From Halomonas campaniensis (lineage in GTDB: Bacteria; Pseudomonadota; Gammaproteobacteria; Pseudomonadales; Halomonadaceae), in assembly GCF_014193375.1 (NCBI RefSeq), contig NZ_JACHZF010000006.1:62001-126000 (forward strand): a DNA stretch of 64,000 bases, written 5' to 3'. The notes beneath the pieces were generated by a model. The model searched no databases, was not told where the DNA came from, and worked only from the letters and a program-made list of their open reading frames with translations. Positions within the stretch are counted from its first letter, which is position 1, and the number at the start of each line of letters is the position of its first letter. Shown one piece after another: positions 22,033 through 30,977 of this stretch. The position numbers and the translations under genes are program-made.

Positions 22033-22193
22033 CCGTTACACCTTGTTCTGCAGACCGAAAACGAGCGACGCGGGGCGATGACCGACGGCGATCCCTACCC
22101 CGATACCCGATGGCGATCGCCGACGGGCCGCGCGAAATGTCGCGGCATTATGTCAGAAAGCGGCGAGGCCCGCCCTCCTCCCTGCCGGGCGCA

Positions 22194-22664
22194 TCACGGC
22201 TTCTCGTCGTCGTCCTTGGTGCCGGCCTGGCCGATGGTCTTCTGCCAGAACTTCATGTTCTCCTCGGCCAGTTCGCGCATCAGCTCCATGGGGGTGTGGC
22301 GCATGGCCTGCTGCCACTGGTCCTGCACGCGCTTCTGCTGCTCCAGCATCAGCTGGGTGCCCTGTTCCAGGTAGCGCGCCAGCGGCAGCGGCTGGGCCAT
22401 GTCATAGACGCGGATGAACTGGGCCAGCAGGTCGTTGGAGAAGACCTCGGCCTCGCCATCGGCCTGCTCCTGCTCGATGATGATCGAGAGCAGGATGGTG
22501 CGAGTGAGATCCTCGCCGCTCTTGGCATCCTCGACCCGGAACGGCACCTCGTCGAGGATCAGGCGACGCAGGTCTTCCAGGGTCACATAGCGGCTCTGTT
22601 CGGTATCATAGAGCCTGCGGTTGGCATACTTGCGAATCACGCGCACGGCGCTGCTCCTTGTCAT
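22194..22664 (-). CDS. phaR: Polyhydroxyalkanoate synthesis repressor PhaR
   Basis: A 156-residue DNA-binding regulator. In PHB-forming bacteria, PhaR represses phasin and its own gene and is released by binding nascent polymer. The N-terminal PHB/PHA-accumulation DNA-binding domain is clear (VIRKYANRRLYDTEQSRY), followed by the regulator domain (LLSIIIEQEQ) and a charged helical tail. The ATG at 22664 is the family start. No phaC or phasin gene is nearby, so it acts on distant targets. It is divergent from rsmE. Confidence 0.9.
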   Translation of the reverse strand: MTRSSAVRVIRKYANRRLYDTEQSRYVTLEDLRRLILDEVPFRVEDAKSGEDLTRTILLSIIIEQEQADGEAEVFSNDLLAQFIRVYDMAQPLPLARYLEQGTQLMLEQQKRVQDQWQQAMRHTPMELMRELAEENMKFWQKTIGQAGTKDDDEKP

Positions 22665-22788
22665 GGCGTCCGCGCCGGGACGGGTATCGCGACCGGTGCC
22701 GGCACGGCGGCAGGGAAAACCCCTGTCATGATGAGTATTGTGCACCGCGACACCATCCATGCAAGGAAAGCGCAATCAACGAGGCCCC

Positions 22789-23502
22789 ATGAACCTGATT
22801 CTGCTCGCTCCGGAGGAGATCACCCACGACCGGCTCGCCCGGGTGCGCGACCCGCGCCGCCTGGCCCACCTGCGCGAGGTGCACCGCGCCCGGCCCGGCG
22901 ACCGTCTCACCCTCGGCGTGGAAGGCGGCGGCATCGGCCGGGGGGAGCTGCTCTCCCTGGACGAGCACGAGGCCCGCTTCGCCCTGGAGGAGATGGGACA
23001 GCCCCCGCCGCCGGCACTGCCGGTCCACCTGGTGCTGGCCCTGCCCCGGCCGCGCATGCTGGCCAGGAGCCTCGAGCATGTGACCGCGCTGGGCGTGAAG
23101 CGGATCACCCTGCTGCACACCCGGCGCGTTGAGAAGAGCTACTGGATGTCCCCGGAGCTGGCCCCCCAGAAGATCCGCACCCACCTGGTGCTGGGCCTGG
23201 AGCAGGCCCGGGACACGCGGCTGCCCGAGGTCGAGCTGGCGAAGGGCTTCCGGCCCTTCGTCGAGGACCGGCTTCCCGACCTGCTGAAGGGCCGGCGCGG
23301 CCTGCTGGCCCACCCCGGCATGCCCCGGGCCTGCCCGCGCGGCATCGAGGACCCCACGCTGCTGCTGGTGGGGCCGGAGGGGGGGTTCATTCCCTGGGAG
23401 GTGGAACGACTGCTCGAGGCGGGCTGCGAGGGCATCCACCTGGGGCCACGCATCCTGCGGGTGGAGACCGCGGTCACCGCCCTGCTGTCACGGCTGTTCT
23501 GA
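22789..23502 (+). CDS. rsmE: 16S rRNA (uracil(1498)-N(3))-methyltransferase RsmE
   Basis: SAM-dependent methylation of U1498 in helix 44 of 16S rRNA. The 237-residue protein has an N-terminal PUA-like part and a C-terminal SPOUT knot. The knot signatures LLLVGPEGGF and LGPRILRVETAVTALL are diagnostic. The ATG at 22789 is preceded by GAGG at good spacing. In many gammaproteobacteria gshB follows; here an unrelated gene lies downstream on the other strand. Confidence 0.95.
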   Translation: MNLILLAPEEITHDRLARVRDPRRLAHLREVHRARPGDRLTLGVEGGGIGRGELLSLDEHEARFALEEMGQPPPPALPVHLVLALPRPRMLARSLEHVTALGVKRITLLHTRRVEKSYWMSPELAPQKIRTHLVLGLEQARDTRLPEVELAKGFRPFVEDRLPDLLKGRRGLLAHPGMPRACPRGIEDPTLLLVGPEGGFIPWEVERLLEAGCEGIHLGPRILRVETAVTALLSRLF

Positions 23503-23528
23503 CCCGTCGCCGCCGGGCGCGCCCGGGG

Positions 23529-24086
23529 CTACTCCTCGTCCGGGTCATGCTCGACCAGCGGGGCGTCCTCGTCGCACTCGGGGCGCTGCAGGAAGGTCTC
23601 GCGCACGTCGAGCAGGCCCAGGTGGCTGATGGTGCGTCGCCCCAGCAGCAGCGGGTAGTTCATCTCCTCGCGGTCCCGCAGGCTGAACTGCTCCTCGTAG
23701 ACGGTATCGCCCATGCAGACCTTCATCAGCACCACCGGCCGCTCGTCGCGGCCACCGGCTCCCCGCACCCGCAGGTCCCGGTAGAGCGGCAGTTCCAGGG
23801 TCTGGGAGAAGGCCTCACCGCTGGCGATGTCCTCCAGCTTGAGCCGGAAGCTCACCCACTCCTCGCCGTCGCGCTCGAAGGTCTCGATCTCCCGGGCATC
23901 CAGCGACGAGGTCAGCGCCCCGCTGTCGAGCTTGGCCTTCACCGCCACGCCCCAGGGCTCGATGGTGGCCCGCTCCACCCAGCCGAACACCTTGTCGTCG
24001 GCACTGGCCTGGGCCATGCCGGCCAGCAGCCCGGCAGCCAGCGCGAGGGGGCGCGCCATCCGGCGCGTCGAGGCAGCGAAGTCCAT
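23529..24086 (-). CDS. Periplasmic retropepsin-like aspartic protease family protein (PF05618 type, formerly ATP-dependent zinc protease)
   Basis: A 185-residue protein with a signal peptide (Arg-Arg, hydrophobic core, cleavage near AQASA about residue 29). The mature part matches the RimK-associated protease-like family: KLDSGALTSSLDA is the D-S/T-G active-site loop, and YPLLLGRRTI is the second conserved strand. The biological substrate is unknown. The ATG at 24086 follows an excellent AAAGGAGGT. The C-terminus is very acidic. A lytic transglycosylase gene lies upstream on the same strand. Confidence 0.8.
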   Translation of the reverse strand: MDFAASTRRMARPLALAAGLLAGMAQASADDKVFGWVERATIEPWGVAVKAKLDSGALTSSLDAREIETFERDGEEWVSFRLKLEDIASGEAFSQTLELPLYRDLRVRGAGGRDERPVVLMKVCMGDTVYEEQFSLRDREEMNYPLLLGRRTISHLGLLDVRETFLQRPECDEDAPLVEHDPDEE

Positions 24087-24204
24087 GGGTGACCTCCTTT
24101 GAGGGTCAGGGGAAAAACGCAACAAACGTGCAGATTGACCGCCTGGGAGGCCGGGGGTTCCCCGCCTGGCGCACCGGGCGGCAGGCCCGGCGCGCCGGCC
24201 AGCC

Positions 24205-25476
24205 TCAGCGCTCGAGGCGCTCCAGCAGCCGTACGGTGGCGAAGCCGTCCGGCGTGACGCCGATCGACTCCTGGTAGGCGCGCAGGCCACGACGGGTGTT
24301 GGGCCCCAGGATCCCGTCGGGCGTCCCCACGTCGAAGCCGCGGGCATTCAGCGAGCGCTGCATCTCGCGCACCTGGTCACGGCTCAGCGGCTGCTCGTCC
24401 CGCGGCCACCCCTGCACGATGCCCTCGCGGCCGGCGATCTCGCTGGCCAGGGTGCCCACGGCCAGGGCGTAGCTGGTGGCATTGTTGTAGCGCAGGATCG
24501 CCCGGTAGTTGGGCCCCACCAGGAAGGCGGGCCCGCGGGCACCGGCGGGGGCGATCACCGAGGCCTGGTCGAAGTCGGGCAGCGTCCCTCCCCCGACCGG
24601 GCGCACCCCCTGCGCGTGCCACGCGTCGCTGGCGCGGCGAGTCGACAGCTCCGTCTGGGCGTGATCGAACCCCGCCGGCAGCTGCACCTCGACGCCCCAG
24701 GGCTGGCCCGGCTGCCAGCCGGCCCGGGCCAGGTAGTTGGCGGTGGAGGCCATGACATCGGGGATGCTGTTCCAGATGTCCCGGCGGCCGTCGCCGTCGC
24801 CATCCACGGCGTAGGCCTCGAAGCTCGAGGGGATGAACTGGGTATGCCCCATGGCCCCGGCCCAGGAGCCGATCATGCTGCCCGGGGCGATATCCCCGGC
24901 GTCGATGATCCGCAGGGCCGCCAGCAGCTCGCCCCGAGCGAAGTCGCGGCGCCGCCCGTCATAGGCGAGGGTGGCGAGCGCCTCCAGGGTCGAGAAGTCG
25001 CCGAAGTTGCCGCCGTAGTTGCTCTCGATGCCCCAGATCGCCACGACCACCTCGGCCGGCACGCCATAGCGCTGCTCCATGCGCCGCGCCGTGTCACGAT
25101 GCTCGGCCAGCCGCTCGCGACCGGTGGTCACCCGCTGGGCAGAGACGGCGCTGTCGAGGTACTGCCAGATCGGCCTCACGAACTCGGGCTGGGAACGGTC
25201 GAGCTCGATCACCCGGGGCCGGTAGCGCACGCCGTCCAGGGCACGGGCCAGGGTCGCCTCGGTGATGCCCTCGGCGCGAGCCTGGCGGCGGAAGCCGTCC
25301 AGCCAGGTGGCAAAGTCGGCGGGCGGCTCGGCCTCGCCGCGGGGAGTGGCGGCTGCCTCCTGCACCGGGTCGGCCGAGGCCTCGTCGCGATCGGCGGCAG
25401 TGGCCTCGCGGGTCGGGCCGCTCTGGCAGCCGGCGAGCAGGGCCAGCATCAGGGAGGTAGAGAGGATCCGTTTCAT
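24205..25476 (-). CDS. Lytic murein transglycosylase lipoprotein (MltB family) with peptidoglycan-binding domain
   Basis: Cleaves peptidoglycan glycan strands to 1,6-anhydro-MurNAc products. The 423-residue protein has a lipoprotein signal (LLAGC, lipidated C17), an Ala/Glu-rich linker and an SLT_2 domain with catalytic E151 in WGIESNYGGNFG. At the C-terminus (about 360-420) is a PG_binding_1 domain (MQRSLNARGFDVGTPDGILG). The domain order fits the MltB-like subfamily with a C-terminal binding module. The ATG at 25476 is chosen; an upstream TTG would precede the lipoprotein signal. Confidence 0.9.
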   Translation of the reverse strand: MKRILSTSLMLALLAGCQSGPTREATAADRDEASADPVQEAAATPRGEAEPPADFATWLDGFRRQARAEGITEATLARALDGVRYRPRVIELDRSQPEFVRPIWQYLDSAVSAQRVTTGRERLAEHRDTARRMEQRYGVPAEVVVAIWGIESNYGGNFGDFSTLEALATLAYDGRRRDFARGELLAALRIIDAGDIAPGSMIGSWAGAMGHTQFIPSSFEAYAVDGDGDGRRDIWNSIPDVMASTANYLARAGWQPGQPWGVEVQLPAGFDHAQTELSTRRASDAWHAQGVRPVGGGTLPDFDQASVIAPAGARGPAFLVGPNYRAILRYNNATSYALAVGTLASEIAGREGIVQGWPRDEQPLSRDQVREMQRSLNARGFDVGTPDGILGPNTRRGLRAYQESIGVTPDGFATVRLLERLER

Positions 25477-25516
25477 GGTGACTGCTGCACTCCTTGGCAA
25501 GGGACAGGCCGATCAT

Positions 25517-25702
25517 GTCGCAGTTTTGCCGGCGTCACCAGCCCGATCTCACGCCACGCCAAGCCACCGGATCACCAGCCCGTGACAGGCCGCCGCGCTC
25601 AGGGTCGCAGTTTTGCCGGCGTCACCAGCCCGATCTCACGCCACGCCAAGCCACCGGATCACCAGTCCGATGTCACGCCACGCCGAGGCGCCAGATCACC
25701 AG
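25517..25702 (-). repeat. Tandem copies of the 3' end of the DUF3429 gene
   Basis: Two copies of a 62-bp unit (25517-25578 and 25604-25665), identical as far as I can read and spaced 87 bp apart, are followed by a diverged third copy (25668-25702) that is the real 3' end of the DUF3429 gene. On the minus strand the extra copies read GLVIRWLGVA-stop; the gene itself ends GLVIWRLGVA-stop. The gene tail plus downstream DNA has therefore been duplicated in tandem. Confidence 0.85.
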
Positions 25703-26149
25703 GCCGTGGCAGGCCACCACCACCACGGTCAGCAGGGTCCGCAGCGACTGGAACCAGTCCGGCAGCAGCTCGCGGCTCCCCCGCCCGCATTCGTGGAGTC
25801 GCACCAGCAGGAAGCCGGCGACCAGCACCCAGGCCCCGGTCAGCGGATGCAGCAGCAGCGCCGGCCAGGCGATCAGGCTGGGCACCATGCTGAGCAGCAG
25901 CCGGGCGCGGAAGCCGTCACTGCCGGCCGGCTCCAGGGACATCGCCACGCCCCACTGCACGCCGCCCAGGAAGGAGAGGATCACCGCGCTGTAGGCGAGG
26001 AAGGCAGGAATGGCCATGGCCTGCCAGGCCACCGGCGCCAGCCAGGCCGCCGCCGCACCGGCCAGGAACGGCAGCAGGCCGGCGAGGCCCAGGGCCAGGG
26101 GCAGCCGGCCATCACCCGGCAGCGGGGAAGACGTCTCGAAGGCGGGCAT
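25673..26149 (-). CDS. DUF3429 family membrane protein
   Basis: A 158-residue protein of unknown function with about five hydrophobic segments (starting LALGLAGLLPFLAGAAAAW; also AFLAYSAVILSFLGGVQWG and a C-terminal LLTVVVVACHGLVIW). The motif SFLGGVQWG is conserved in the family. The ATG at 26149 is preferred because GAGGGAG lies 6 nt upstream; an in-frame ATG at 26164 overlaps the photolyase stop. The position behind a cryptochrome-DASH gene suggests co-expression with photoreactivation genes. Its 3' end is present in three tandem copies. Confidence 0.8.
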   Translation of the reverse strand: MPAFETSSPLPGDGRLPLALGLAGLLPFLAGAAAAWLAPVAWQAMAIPAFLAYSAVILSFLGGVQWGVAMSLEPAGSDGFRARLLLSMVPSLIAWPALLLHPLTGAWVLVAGFLLVRLHECGRGSRELLPDWFQSLRTLLTVVVVACHGLVIWRLGVA

Positions 26150-26160
26150 GTCAGGCTCCC

Positions 26161-27570
26161 TCATTCGTCGGGTTCTGCGGTCTCGTGGAGCGGCAGCAGA
26201 CTATCCTGCCAGCGCGCCGGCACCACCAGCGGCAGGGGGAACCGCTCGGGCTCCACCCGCCAGGGCTGGTGGCGCGCCTGCCCCTCGGGCAGTTCGGCCA
26301 GCGCCGGCTGCCAGTGGGCCACGTAGTCGCCCCGGGCATCGTACTGCTCGGCCTGGCGGAGCACGTGGAACCAGCGCTCCCGGGTATCGCGGCCGACACC
26401 GGCCACGTAGCGCCAGTTGCCCCAGTTGCTGGCCACGTCGAAATCCACCAGGCAGTGCTCGAACCAGGCCGCACCGAGGCGCCAGTCGCCCCCCAGGTCC
26501 TTGACCAGGAAGCTGGCCACGTTCTGTCGTGCCCGGTTCGATAGCCACCCGGTGGCCGACAGCTCATGCATGGCGGCATCGATGAAGGGCACGCCGGTCC
26601 TGGCGGCTGCCCAGGCGCGAAAGGCCGTTCCCGGCGCCGGCAGCGAACGGGCGCCGAACAGCCCCCTGCCCTCCTGACGCGCCGCCCAGTGGAAGAAGTC
26701 ACGCCACAGCAGCTCGAAGATGACCCAGTCGCTGGACTCCCCGGCGCCATGCTCGGCCTGCCAGGCGCGCACGGCATCATGCACCTGGCGAGCCGACAGA
26801 CAGCCCTGGGCGAGCCAGGGCGAGAGCCGGGTGGAGAAGTCGGCTCCCCGCAGGCCGTTGCGGGTCTCCTTGTAGCGGCCCACGGCGCCGGTGTCCCACA
26901 GGTAGTGCTCGAGCCGAGCGAGCCCCTCGGCCTCGCCCCCGGCAAAGCGGAAACCGCCGCGCTCGTCGGGGCGCCAGCGCGCCGCCTCGTCGCAGATGTC
27001 GCGCAGGGGGGGCAGCCCCCGGGGCGCCTCGTCGGGCCAGTGGGGCAGGGTGACCGGGGCGGCGGACGCCGCCGGGATCGGCACCCGGCCTTCCACCCGC
27101 CGGCGGAAGGCCGAGAAGCTCGGGGGCAGTGCCTCGACGGCCATGGGCAGCGCCGCCTCGTCGAACAGCAGCCCCCCCTCCAGCTGCAGCAGCTCGACGC
27201 GGTCGCCGAGCCGGCCGGCCAGGGCCACCACCGCCGCGGCCTCGTCGCTGCCCGCGTCGCGACGCACCCGCACCTGGCAGGCGCCGTGCCGCTCGGCGAG
27301 GCCGGCAACCACCTCCACCGGGTCTCCCACCCGCACCAGCAGGTCACTGCCGCGGCGCAGCAGCTCCCCGCGCAGGGCGATCAGGCTCTGCCAGAGGAAG
27401 GCCAGACGCGCCGGCCCGATGCGCGGCACCTCGAGACCGGGCAGCGGTTCGAGCCAGGCGGGATCGAGCACATAGACACACAGCAGCTGGCGGGGCGGGG
27501 TCTCGAACTGCAGCAGCGGATTGTCGGCGAGCCGCAGGTCCTGGCGCAGCCAGGCGATCGCCAGGGTCAT
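26161..27570 (-). CDS. Cryptochrome/photolyase, DASH family
   Basis: FAD- and antenna-binding blue-light protein; DASH members repair cyclobutane pyrimidine dimers, mainly in single-stranded DNA. The 469-residue protein has the N-terminal antenna domain ([17 protein letters not shown]) and the FAD domain. DASH-type signatures are [21 protein letters not shown] (split here as [10 protein letters not shown] and [11 protein letters not shown]), [10 protein letters not shown], and [17 protein letters not shown] with [10 protein letters not shown]. The ATG at 27570 overlaps the stop of the DUF2256 gene. The protein lacks the long C-terminal extension of plant forms. Confidence 0.9.
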   Translation of the reverse strand: MTLAIAWLRQDLRLADNPLLQFETPPRQLLCVYVLDPAWLEPLPGLEVPRIGPARLAFLWQSLIALRGELLRRGSDLLVRVGDPVEVVAGLAERHGACQVRVRRDAGSDEAAAVVALAGRLGDRVELLQLEGGLLFDEAALPMAVEALPPSFSAFRRRVEGRVPIPAASAAPVTLPHWPDEAPRGLPPLRDICDEAARWRPDERGGFRFAGGEAEGLARLEHYLWDTGAVGRYKETRNGLRGADFSTRLSPWLAQGCLSARQVHDAVRAWQAEHGAGESSDWVIFELLWRDFFHWAARQEGRGLFGARSLPAPGTAFRAWAAARTGVPFIDAAMHELSATGWLSNRARQNVASFLVKDLGGDWRLGAAWFEHCLVDFDVASNWGNWRYVAGVGRDTRERWFHVLRQAEQYDARGDYVAHWQPALAELPEGQARHQPWRVEPERFPLPLVVPARWQDSLLPLHETAEPDE

Positions 27571-27722
27571 GCCGCTGTCCCGGCTTGGCGACGCGCCGCG
27601 CGCCGGCAGCGCTCGCTGCAGTAGCGGACCTCCTCCCAGCAGCGCGCCCACTTGCGTCGCCAGGCGAACGGCCTGCGGCAGTGGCGACAGGGCTTGCTGG
27701 GCAGGTGAGGCTTGCGGTGCAT
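27567..27722 (-). CDS. DUF2256 zinc-binding microprotein
   Basis: A 51-residue protein, too short for many gene callers. It starts [19 protein letters not shown] and contains two Cys pairs, CxxC (C12, C15) and CxxxC (C35, C39), plus the conserved [17 protein letters not shown]. This is the DUF2256 zinc-ribbon signature. The family is found almost always beside cryptochrome or photolyase genes; the role is unknown. Its TGA overlaps the photolyase ATG (ATGA), so the two are translationally coupled. GAGGT lies 9 nt upstream of the ATG. Confidence 0.88.
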   Translation of the reverse strand: MHRKPHLPSKPCRHCRRPFAWRRKWARCWEEVRYCSERCRRAARRQAGTAA

Positions 27723-27757
27723 GGCGGTAACCTCGCTCATTCATGGACAATGAATCG

Positions 27758-27786
27758 ATTATCGTACAATAGATGTACAAGATAAA
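27758..27786 (-). promoter_or_regulatory. Promoter of the DUF2256-photolyase operon with TTGTAC direct repeats
   Basis: On the minus strand GATAAT (27758-27763) is a strong -10 and TTTATC (27781-27786) a weak -35, separated by exactly 17 bp. The spacer consists of two TTGTAC motifs in direct repeat whose starts are 11 bp apart. A poor -35 with a repeat in the spacer is what an activator- or repressor-controlled promoter would look like. Confidence 0.6.
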
Positions 27787-27817
27787 GCCTCGCATCACTC
27801 CATCACCGCTCCCGAAA

Positions 27818-27849
27818 CGCAAGAGGCCACCCGAAGGTGGCCTCTTGCG
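27818..27849 (-). terminator. Terminator after the minus-strand mrp operon
   Basis: A perfect 14-bp stem (CGCAAGAGGCCACC and its complement) with a CGAA loop lies 19 bp past the mnhG stop and before the photolyase promoter. A short T run follows on the minus strand. Confidence 0.8.
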
Positions 27850-27867
27850 GACGACGCTGGCAGCGAC

Positions 27868-28272
27868 TCAGGAGGGGTCGCTCTCCTTCGGTTCGCGCCG
27901 GGCATTCGCCTCGGTCTCCATCCCGCTCTTGAGCTCGTGGGTCAGCGGGTCATAGTTGGGTCGCAGTTCGTCCTTGACGGTGCCGCTCCACAGCTTGGAG
28001 CCGACGAAGTAGCCCGCCCGGCCGATCACGTGCGCCGCCACCGGGGCGGTCATCAGGATGAACACGATGATGGCCAGCGCGCGCGCCACCACATCGACCT
28101 CGCCGAAGTGCAGCGCCACCGCCAGCATGATCAGGATCACCCCGAGGGCCGCGGCCTTGGTCGTGGCGTGCATGCGGGTCAGCAGGTCGGGGAGGCGCAG
28201 GATGCCCAGGGCAGCCAGCAGCATGAACAGCGCGCCCGAGAGGATGAAGACACCCTTGATAAACTCAATCAT
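27868..28272 (-). CDS. mnhG: Na+/H+ antiporter subunit G (operon 1)
   Basis: Small membrane subunit of the multi-gene Mrp cation/proton antiporter. The 134-residue protein has three predicted membrane helices (GVFILSGALFMLLAALGIL, LGVILIMLAVALHF, ALAIIVFILMTAPVAAHVIG) and the conserved LPDLLTRMHATTKAAALGV. The C-terminal tail is charged and soluble. GGAGGT precedes the ATG at 28272 by 7 nt, while a possible earlier start at 28287 lacks one. The start lies inside the 3' end of mnhF (8-bp overlap). It is the last gene of the operon. Confidence 0.93.
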   Translation of the reverse strand: MIEFIKGVFILSGALFMLLAALGILRLPDLLTRMHATTKAAALGVILIMLAVALHFGEVDVVARALAIIVFILMTAPVAAHVIGRAGYFVGSKLWSGTVKDELRPNYDPLTHELKSGMETEANARREPKESDPS

Positions 28273-28534
28273 CGCGGGGACCTCCACGTTCCAGGAAGCG
28301 GGCGAAGCCGATGGCGGCCAGAAAGCCCATCAGGGCGATGACGATGGCGGCATCCAGGAAGCTCGACACATCGGACTGGATGGCGGTGAGCCCCACCAGC
28401 CCGACCACGATGCTGGCGAACAGCTCCAGCGCCACCACCCGATCGGGCAGGCTCGGGCCGCGCACCACCCGCACGAAGGCCAGGATCAGGGCGAGGGCCA
28501 TGAGCACCTGGCTGATCAGGATCACGATCTCCAT
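28265..28534 (-). CDS. mnhF: Na+/H+ antiporter subunit F (operon 1)
   Basis: An 89-residue MrpF/PhaF subunit with three helices. The family core RVVRGPSLPDRVVALELFA is present, followed by two hydrophobic segments ending GFLAAIGFARFL. MrpF is needed for assembly of the antiporter complex. It lies between mnhE and mnhG with very short spacings. Confidence 0.92.
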   Translation of the reverse strand: MEIVILISQVLMALALILAFVRVVRGPSLPDRVVALELFASIVVGLVGLTAIQSDVSSFLDAAIVIALMGFLAAIGFARFLERGGPRDD

Positions 28535-28555
28535 GTCGGTACCTCGCGGGCAGGC

Positions 28556-29029
28556 TCAGCGAAACAGTTCCAGGGCACGGTATTCCATTTCCTTGAGGTT
28601 GCGGCGCAGCTCCTCCTCGTCATCGAGGAACATGGCGTGGATATAGAGCACCTTGCGGTCGTCCGAGACGTCCAGGCTGAGGGTGCCGGGGGTGAGCGAG
28701 ATCAGGTTGGCCACCATGGTGATCTCCAGTTCGGTACGGGCGTCCAGCGGCATGGCGATCACCCCGGGCTTCATGTGCCAGGGCGGGGTCAGGATGTCGA
28801 AGCCCACCTTGAGGTTGGCCATCAGCAGCTCCTTGATGAAGAAGCCGAGGAAGCCGAGGATTCGCGGAATGCGCGCCGGGTAGCCCTGGAGCGCCTCCAC
28901 CTGGGGCTCGATCAACACCAGGGTGATGTAGCCGAACACCAGACCCACCGTCAGGTTCAACCCGGTGAAGTCACCGCTCAGCACCACCCAGGCCAGCGCC
29001 AGCAGCAGGTTCCAGATGGCTCCGGTCAT
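28556..29029 (-). CDS. mnhE: Na+/H+ antiporter subunit E (operon 1)
   Basis: A 157-residue MrpE subunit: two or three N-terminal hydrophobic helices, then a soluble C-terminal domain. The conserved segment TMVANLISLTPGTLSLDVS is the MrpE hallmark (NSITLTPGT in others). The ATG at 29029 overlaps the mnhD stop (ATGA); a longer open frame upstream is not coding. The motif SLTPGTL and the start [14 protein letters not shown] fit the family. Confidence 0.92.
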   Translation of the reverse strand: MTGAIWNLLLALAWVVLSGDFTGLNLTVGLVFGYITLVLIEPQVEALQGYPARIPRILGFLGFFIKELLMANLKVGFDILTPPWHMKPGVIAMPLDARTELEITMVANLISLTPGTLSLDVSDDRKVLYIHAMFLDDEEELRRNLKEMEYRALELFR

Positions 29030-30600
29030 GGGCTCACCTCCTCGAGCGGCATCTCCAGCAGGGCCTCGGTCACATCGGCCCCCTGCCCCAGCACGGCATC
29101 GATGTAGCCCTGGGGGTTCATCAGCTGGTCGCCGATGACGGTCATGATCACCATCAGCGGCTGGGCGAAGACGCCGATCAGCAGCGACATCGCCGCCAGC
29201 ACCCCGACCGGCAGGGTCATCAGCCACAGGCTCGGCTTGACCATGCGGCTGTCGTCACCCACCAGCACCTCGCGCTCCGGCACCAGGTTGTCCTCCGGCA
29301 GCGACTTCCAGAACACCTCGTTCCAGATCTTGACCATGGAGTAGAGCGTCATCAGGCCCACCGCCAGGGCGATGCCGGTGACCACGTAGGCCTCGGCCTC
29401 GATGCCGGCGCGCACGATCACGAACTTGGCGAAGAAGCCCGAGAGCGGCGGGATGCCGGCCAGCGAGAAGGCCGAGAGGAAGAAGGCCACGGCGAGCCAG
29501 GGGCGCTCCCGGTAGAGCCCGCCCATCTTCTTCAGCTGGTAGGTGCCCTGCAGGCGCCGGGTGATGCCGCTGATCAGGAACAGGTTGGTCTTGACCACGA
29601 TGTTGTGCATCACCGCGAAGATGCCGCCGGCGATGGCCAGGGGGGTGTAGAGCGCCAGGCCCAGGAGCATGTAGCCGATCTGGCTGACGATATGGAACGA
29701 CAGGATGCGCCGGAACTCGAACTGGGCCGCCGCCCCCAGGACCCCGGTGACCATGGTCAGCGCCGCCCCCCAGATCAGCAGGTCCTGGGTGTAGTCCAGG
29801 GTCTCGTCGAACATCAGGGTGAAGACCCGGAACAGCGCATAGACCCCGACCTTGGTCAGCAGGCCGGCGAACAGCGCCGATACCGCCACCGGCGGGGTGT
29901 GGTAGGAGGCCGGCAGCCAGAAGAACAGCGGGAAGGCCGCCGCCTTGATGCCGAAGGCCACCATGAACATCACCGCCAGCACCTCGACCATGCCGCGGTG
30001 CTCCGCCTCGTGCAGGCGCAGGGCGATATCGGCCATGTTGAGGGTGCCGACCATGCCGTAGAGCAGGCCGACGGCGGTGAGGAAGATCACCGAGGCCAGC
30101 AGGTTGAGGGTGACGTACTTGATGGCCCCCTCCATCTGCGCCTTCTCGCCGCCGAGGATCAGCAGCGCGAAGCTGGCCACCAGCATCACCTCGAACCACA
30201 CGTAGAGGTTGAAGATGTCGCCGGTGAGAAAGGCCCCGGCGACACCCGCCAGCAGCAGGTGCATCAGCGGGTAGAAGCCGAACTTCTCGTGGTCCGGCCC
30301 GGTGGACGCCAGCGAGTAGACCGACAGCACCAGCCCGATCAGCGCGGTCAGCACGACCATCACCGCGCTGAGCATGTCGGCCACCAGGGTGATGCCGTAG
30401 GGGGCCTCCCAGCCGCCCATCTGGATGGTCACGTAGCCCTCCTGGCGGACCGAGGCGAACAGCCACAGGGCGATCACCAGCAGCGCCAGGTTGCCCGCCA
30501 CCGCGGTGAAGCGCTGCATCGGCCGGGAGCGCCAGAAGAGCAGCGAGATGGCACCCGACAGCAGCGGGAGGAGGACGGGAAGTGCGACTTCGGGCCTCAC
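29026..30600 (-). CDS. mnhD: Na+/H+ antiporter subunit D (operon 1)
   Basis: A 524-residue, 14-helix subunit homologous to NuoM/NuoN of complex I, thought to carry a proton path. Conserved elements are [19 protein letters not shown] (with the essential Glu), the Lys-containing [19 protein letters not shown], and [21 protein letters not shown]. It overlaps mnhC by 4 bp and mnhE by 4 bp. Compared with the second operon's MrpD (513 residues) it is clearly related but not a recent duplicate. Confidence 0.94.
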   Translation of the reverse strand: MRPEVALPVLLPLLSGAISLLFWRSRPMQRFTAVAGNLALLVIALWLFASVRQEGYVTIQMGGWEAPYGITLVADMLSAVMVVLTALIGLVLSVYSLASTGPDHEKFGFYPLMHLLLAGVAGAFLTGDIFNLYVWFEVMLVASFALLILGGEKAQMEGAIKYVTLNLLASVIFLTAVGLLYGMVGTLNMADIALRLHEAEHRGMVEVLAVMFMVAFGIKAAAFPLFFWLPASYHTPPVAVSALFAGLLTKVGVYALFRVFTLMFDETLDYTQDLLIWGAALTMVTGVLGAAAQFEFRRILSFHIVSQIGYMLLGLALYTPLAIAGGIFAVMHNIVVKTNLFLISGITRRLQGTYQLKKMGGLYRERPWLAVAFFLSAFSLAGIPPLSGFFAKFVIVRAGIEAEAYVVTGIALAVGLMTLYSMVKIWNEVFWKSLPEDNLVPEREVLVGDDSRMVKPSLWLMTLPVGVLAAMSLLIGVFAQPLMVIMTVIGDQLMNPQGYIDAVLGQGADVTEALLEMPLEEVSP

Positions 30601-30944
30601 GTGTCGGTATCCTTCATCTTGTCCAGGTCATCGGCCTTGACGATCTCGTAGGCCCGGCGGATCAGCACCACGGCGAAGGCCAGTACGCCGAAGGCGATCA
30701 CGATGGCGGTCAGCACCACCGCCTGGGGCAAGGGGTCGGCCACCACGCCGGGCGGGGCCAGCATGCCCTCGGGGATCAGCGGCGGGGCGCCACGGGTCAT
30801 GCCCGCCGAGGTGAAGATCAGCAGGTTGGCGGCGTTCGACAGCAGCATCAGGCCGATCACCAGCTTGACGATCGAGCGGCGCAGCATGAGGAAGATCGCC
30901 GCGGCGTAGAGCAGGCCGATGGCCACGGCCATCAAGGGTTCCAT
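30597..30944 (-). CDS. mnhC: Na+/H+ antiporter subunit C (operon 1)
   Basis: A 115-residue, three-helix subunit homologous to NuoK. Typical features are [17 protein letters not shown] and [17 protein letters not shown], the latter being the conserved third helix. The C-terminal tail is acidic. Its stop overlaps the mnhD start. It is 33 bp downstream of mnhB. Confidence 0.94.
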   Translation of the reverse strand: MEPLMAVAIGLLYAAAIFLMLRRSIVKLVIGLMLLSNAANLLIFTSAGMTRGAPPLIPEGMLAPPGVVADPLPQAVVLTAIVIAFGVLAFAVVLIRRAYEIVKADDLDKMKDTDT

Positions 30945-30977
30945 AGGGCGTCTCCTGTCAGGGGGCGCGGGGCGGTC

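Noticed and set aside
22033..22193. A riboswitch or purine operator upstream of purD
   Set aside because: Short direct and inverted GATGGCGATCGCC-like words are present, but no PurR-type site or recognisable riboswitch core.
25517..25702. Possible CRISPR array from evenly spaced repeats
   Set aside because: Only three units, 62 bp long, each matching the 3' end of the adjacent gene; no spacers of constant size and no cas genes.
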